A stretch of DNA of 64,000 nt from JAHEJB01 sp041748175. GTDB taxonomy: Bacteria > Bacteroidota > Rhodothermia > Rhodothermales > Rubricoccaceae. The position numbers and the translations under genes were made by a program. The notes below the pieces were generated by a model, which did no database searches, had not been told where the DNA came from, and worked only from the letters and a program-made list of their open reading frames with translations. The stretch is taken from contig JBGTDU010000152.1 of NCBI GenBank assembly GCA_041748175.1, positions 1-64,000 of the forward strand, written 5' to 3'. Shown piece after piece: positions 62,391-64,000 of the stretch; within the stretch, counting starts at the first letter, position 1; every line of letters starts with the position of its first letter.

Positions 62391-62820
62391 AAACGGTTTG
62401 GCCGCAACCGGGGGTACAAGCGGTCGTAGGGCTAATCAACCTCACCATCGCTCCGCCTTGATGCCGATCAATCGGTGGCAGGTGGGCGAATCAGAGTTCT
62501 GGCGATGTCGTGATCATCAGTACAGGACCTGACGAATAGCGGATGGATCACGCGGATGCTTCTGTCGTGATGCAACATCGCCAACGGGATGCGACTATGC
62601 TCAACCAAGGTTCAGGCAACGGGTATTCAGGAGGTTGTCCGATTGCGGAGGTCGAGTTCGTGCGCACGGAAGTTGGAGAAGTTGTAGGCTTCGAAGCGGG
62701 AAGCGCGCACGCGGCATCTGGTTCGAAAGGATGAATCGAATGGATCGCGCGCCAAAATTCATCTCGTAGAAGTGCCGGGCGGTAAGTTCCGCCATCGCAG
62801 TAGATCCCAGTGGTTGCCAA
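62391..62820. other. 430-bp intergenic region without a supported gene
   Basis: Short open frames on both strands lack protein-like features. I see no tRNA fold, terminator or repeat. It probably carries the promoter of the flippase-like gene. Confidence 0.5.
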
Positions 62821-63948
62821 TTGGCCTCCTCACCCACATCCGAATCGCATCCTGACGCGGCATCTCTCGTGGCTGAGCCACCAGCAGATGATGCTGTGCA
62901 GCCGCTCGCTGAGCGAAAGGTCTCGATCAGCAACATCCTGTGGCCGCTCTTGCTAAGCGTGGCGGTTTTGGCGGTCATCAGCTACTACACGTTCGACCTC
63001 AGCACGTTCGGAGAGCTCCTTGGCGAGTTGAATCCCTGGCTCTTGCTTGCTGCCGTCGGTACGGTATTTACGCGTATATACTTCGGTGGTTGGAGGCTCA
63101 ACTATTTCTCGGGGGGCCAACTGACCGTCAGAGACGGAATACGCAGCCAGATGGCGTGGGACTTCTTCTCCTACGTTACACCGTCCACCATCGGTGGTGG
63201 CCCGTTTGCCGCGGTCTTTGTTGCTAAAGATCGAGGGATCCCGCTCGGTGAGGCGACCTCCATCTTCATTTTCTCGATGCTGATGGACCAGTTCTGGGCA
63301 GCCTTTCTCATGCCCACGATGGTGATTCTTGCCCTGTACCTGGACATCTTTCCCGAGACCATGGGTACAGTCGGCTACGCGTCCATGCTAGCGGCGTTTG
63401 TGGCGTTCCTGGCATGGGTTTCCATTCTGGCTTACAGCACGCTGATCAACCCCAGGTTTCTGGCTGCGATGGTTGGGGCCGTATTCAAGATCAAGTGGAT
63501 CCGGCGGTATCGGACACGAGCGCTACGCGTGTTGGGTGAAATGAAGGACCGCGCGGAGATTCTTCGCTCGCAGTCGGTCATGTATTATGTGAAGGGTTTC
63601 GCTATTTCTCTGGTTCCCTGGATCAGCCGATATCTCCTCCCCGTCTTCCTGATCTGGAGCGTGTATCCTGCATTGGATAAACTCCTGGTGTTTCTGCGAG
63701 CTGCGGCGCTACAACTCGCAGCGCTCTTCCTGCCCACCCCCGGCGGAGCGGGCGCGATGGAGGGGCTCTATCTCCTCTTCTTTGGGCCACCGATTATGCC
63801 TCAACCAGCTGTGGCGCCTACGCTGCTGGCCTGGCGGCTCCTCAGCTACTACCTCTTCATTTTCGTCGGGGTGTACATTGCAATCCAATACGTCCAGAGA
63901 AGGGTCTCCAGCCCAGTCGTCGCGACAAATGGTGCCGGTGCCGCGTGA
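62821..63948 (+). CDS. Flippase-like (LPG synthase TM/UPF0104) membrane protein
   Basis: The 375-residue product starts with TTG and has seven to eight membrane segments in the lysylphosphatidylglycerol-synthase transmembrane/UPF0104 arrangement: ILWPLLLSVAVLAVISYYTF, RIYFGGWRLNYFSGG, a conserved SYVTPSTIGGGPFAAVFVAK and the C-terminal PTPGGAGAMEGLYLLFFGPP. A polar N-terminal ~30 residues precedes the first helix. This family is thought to move or act on lipid-linked substrates; no catalytic partner domain is present. Confidence 0.85.
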   Translation: MASSPTSESHPDAASLVAEPPADDAVQPLAERKVSISNILWPLLLSVAVLAVISYYTFDLSTFGELLGELNPWLLLAAVGTVFTRIYFGGWRLNYFSGGQLTVRDGIRSQMAWDFFSYVTPSTIGGGPFAAVFVAKDRGIPLGEATSIFIFSMLMDQFWAAFLMPTMVILALYLDIFPETMGTVGYASMLAAFVAFLAWVSILAYSTLINPRFLAAMVGAVFKIKWIRRYRTRALRVLGEMKDRAEILRSQSVMYYVKGFAISLVPWISRYLLPVFLIWSVYPALDKLLVFLRAAALQLAALFLPTPGGAGAMEGLYLLFFGPPIMPQPAVAPTLLAWRLLSYYLFIFVGVYIAIQYVQRRVSSPVVATNGAGAA

Positions 63949-64000
63949 CCTTTGAAGCTCTGTTCAAGGCTTGTACAGTCGCGGCCAAATACCCAGGTGC

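Noticed and set aside
62543..62734. Short open frames in the gap before the flippase-like gene
   Set aside because: About 60 residues of low-information sequence without a ribosome-binding site or homology pattern.

Overview
The window is a gene-dense bacterial chromosome segment of about 57-58% G+C (judged by eye) with roughly 55 protein-coding genes. I found no rRNA, tRNA, CRISPR array, prophage or transposase. It most likely comes from a high-GC relative of the Bacteroidetes such as a Rhodothermales-type (Rhodothermota) bacterium. Three things point there: a secreted protein with a type IX secretion (T9SS) C-terminal sorting tail, a Bacteroidetes-like diheme succinate dehydrogenase (sdhCAB), and mostly absent Shine-Dalgarno sequences. 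The assignment is an inference, because no 16S gene or ribosomal marker is present.

Layout. 1-5.1 kb: a lipoprotein, an acyl-CoA carboxylase carboxyltransferase and a LysM lytic transglycosylase. 5.3-17.1 kb: a metallo-hydrolase, an AI-2E-type permease with a cNMP-binding partner, a signalling pair (response regulator-cyclase plus a double-propeller histidine kinase), a second lytic transglycosylase and a T9SS cargo protein. 17.3-25.1 kb: two complete succinate dehydrogenase systems placed back to back. One is a type-B diheme sdhCAB on the minus strand. The other is a plus-strand set whose anchor carries a Cys/His pattern like that of mycobacterial Sdh1, followed by a 166-residue helical-repeat protein. 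Citrate synthase lies 1.7 kb further on. 25-28 kb holds small accessory genes, including a DUF4160/DUF2442 pair whose first gene has an in-frame stop.

28.5-39.6 kb: RNase E/G with a very large disordered insertion, a tight run ending in aroQ, murJ and a deacetylase, a Tat-exported LD-carboxypeptidase, a lone HsdR-N protein and a cNMP/CBS/DUF294 protein whose nucleotidyltransferase aspartates are replaced by histidines. 39.6-45 kb is the most accessory part: a truncated VOC gene, an AT-rich orphan, and a nucleotidyltransferase/HEPN cassette lying between the 3' end of clpB and a second, about 89% identical, copy of that 3' end.

45-64 kb: a Spo0M-like protein, a CHASE3 histidine kinase, an ABC-F ATPase, and a minus-strand cluster that looks like an N-glycan degradation operon (glycosylasparaginase, CutC, beta-mannosidase, a thioredoxin-like ferredoxin, GH92 alpha-mannosidase, a Rof-like Rho-binding protein). 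Housekeeping and uncharacterised genes follow: trhO, DUF4956, an ICMT-like methyltransferase, an ArsC-like protein, DUF2071 and a flippase-like membrane protein.

Main candidates for novelty are the two divergent succinate dehydrogenases, the toxin-antitoxin-like cassette bracketed by clpB tails, the RNase E/G insertion with loss of the zinc-link cysteines, the pseudo-nucleotidyltransferase, and a palindromic repeat that forms part of a signal-peptide coding sequence.
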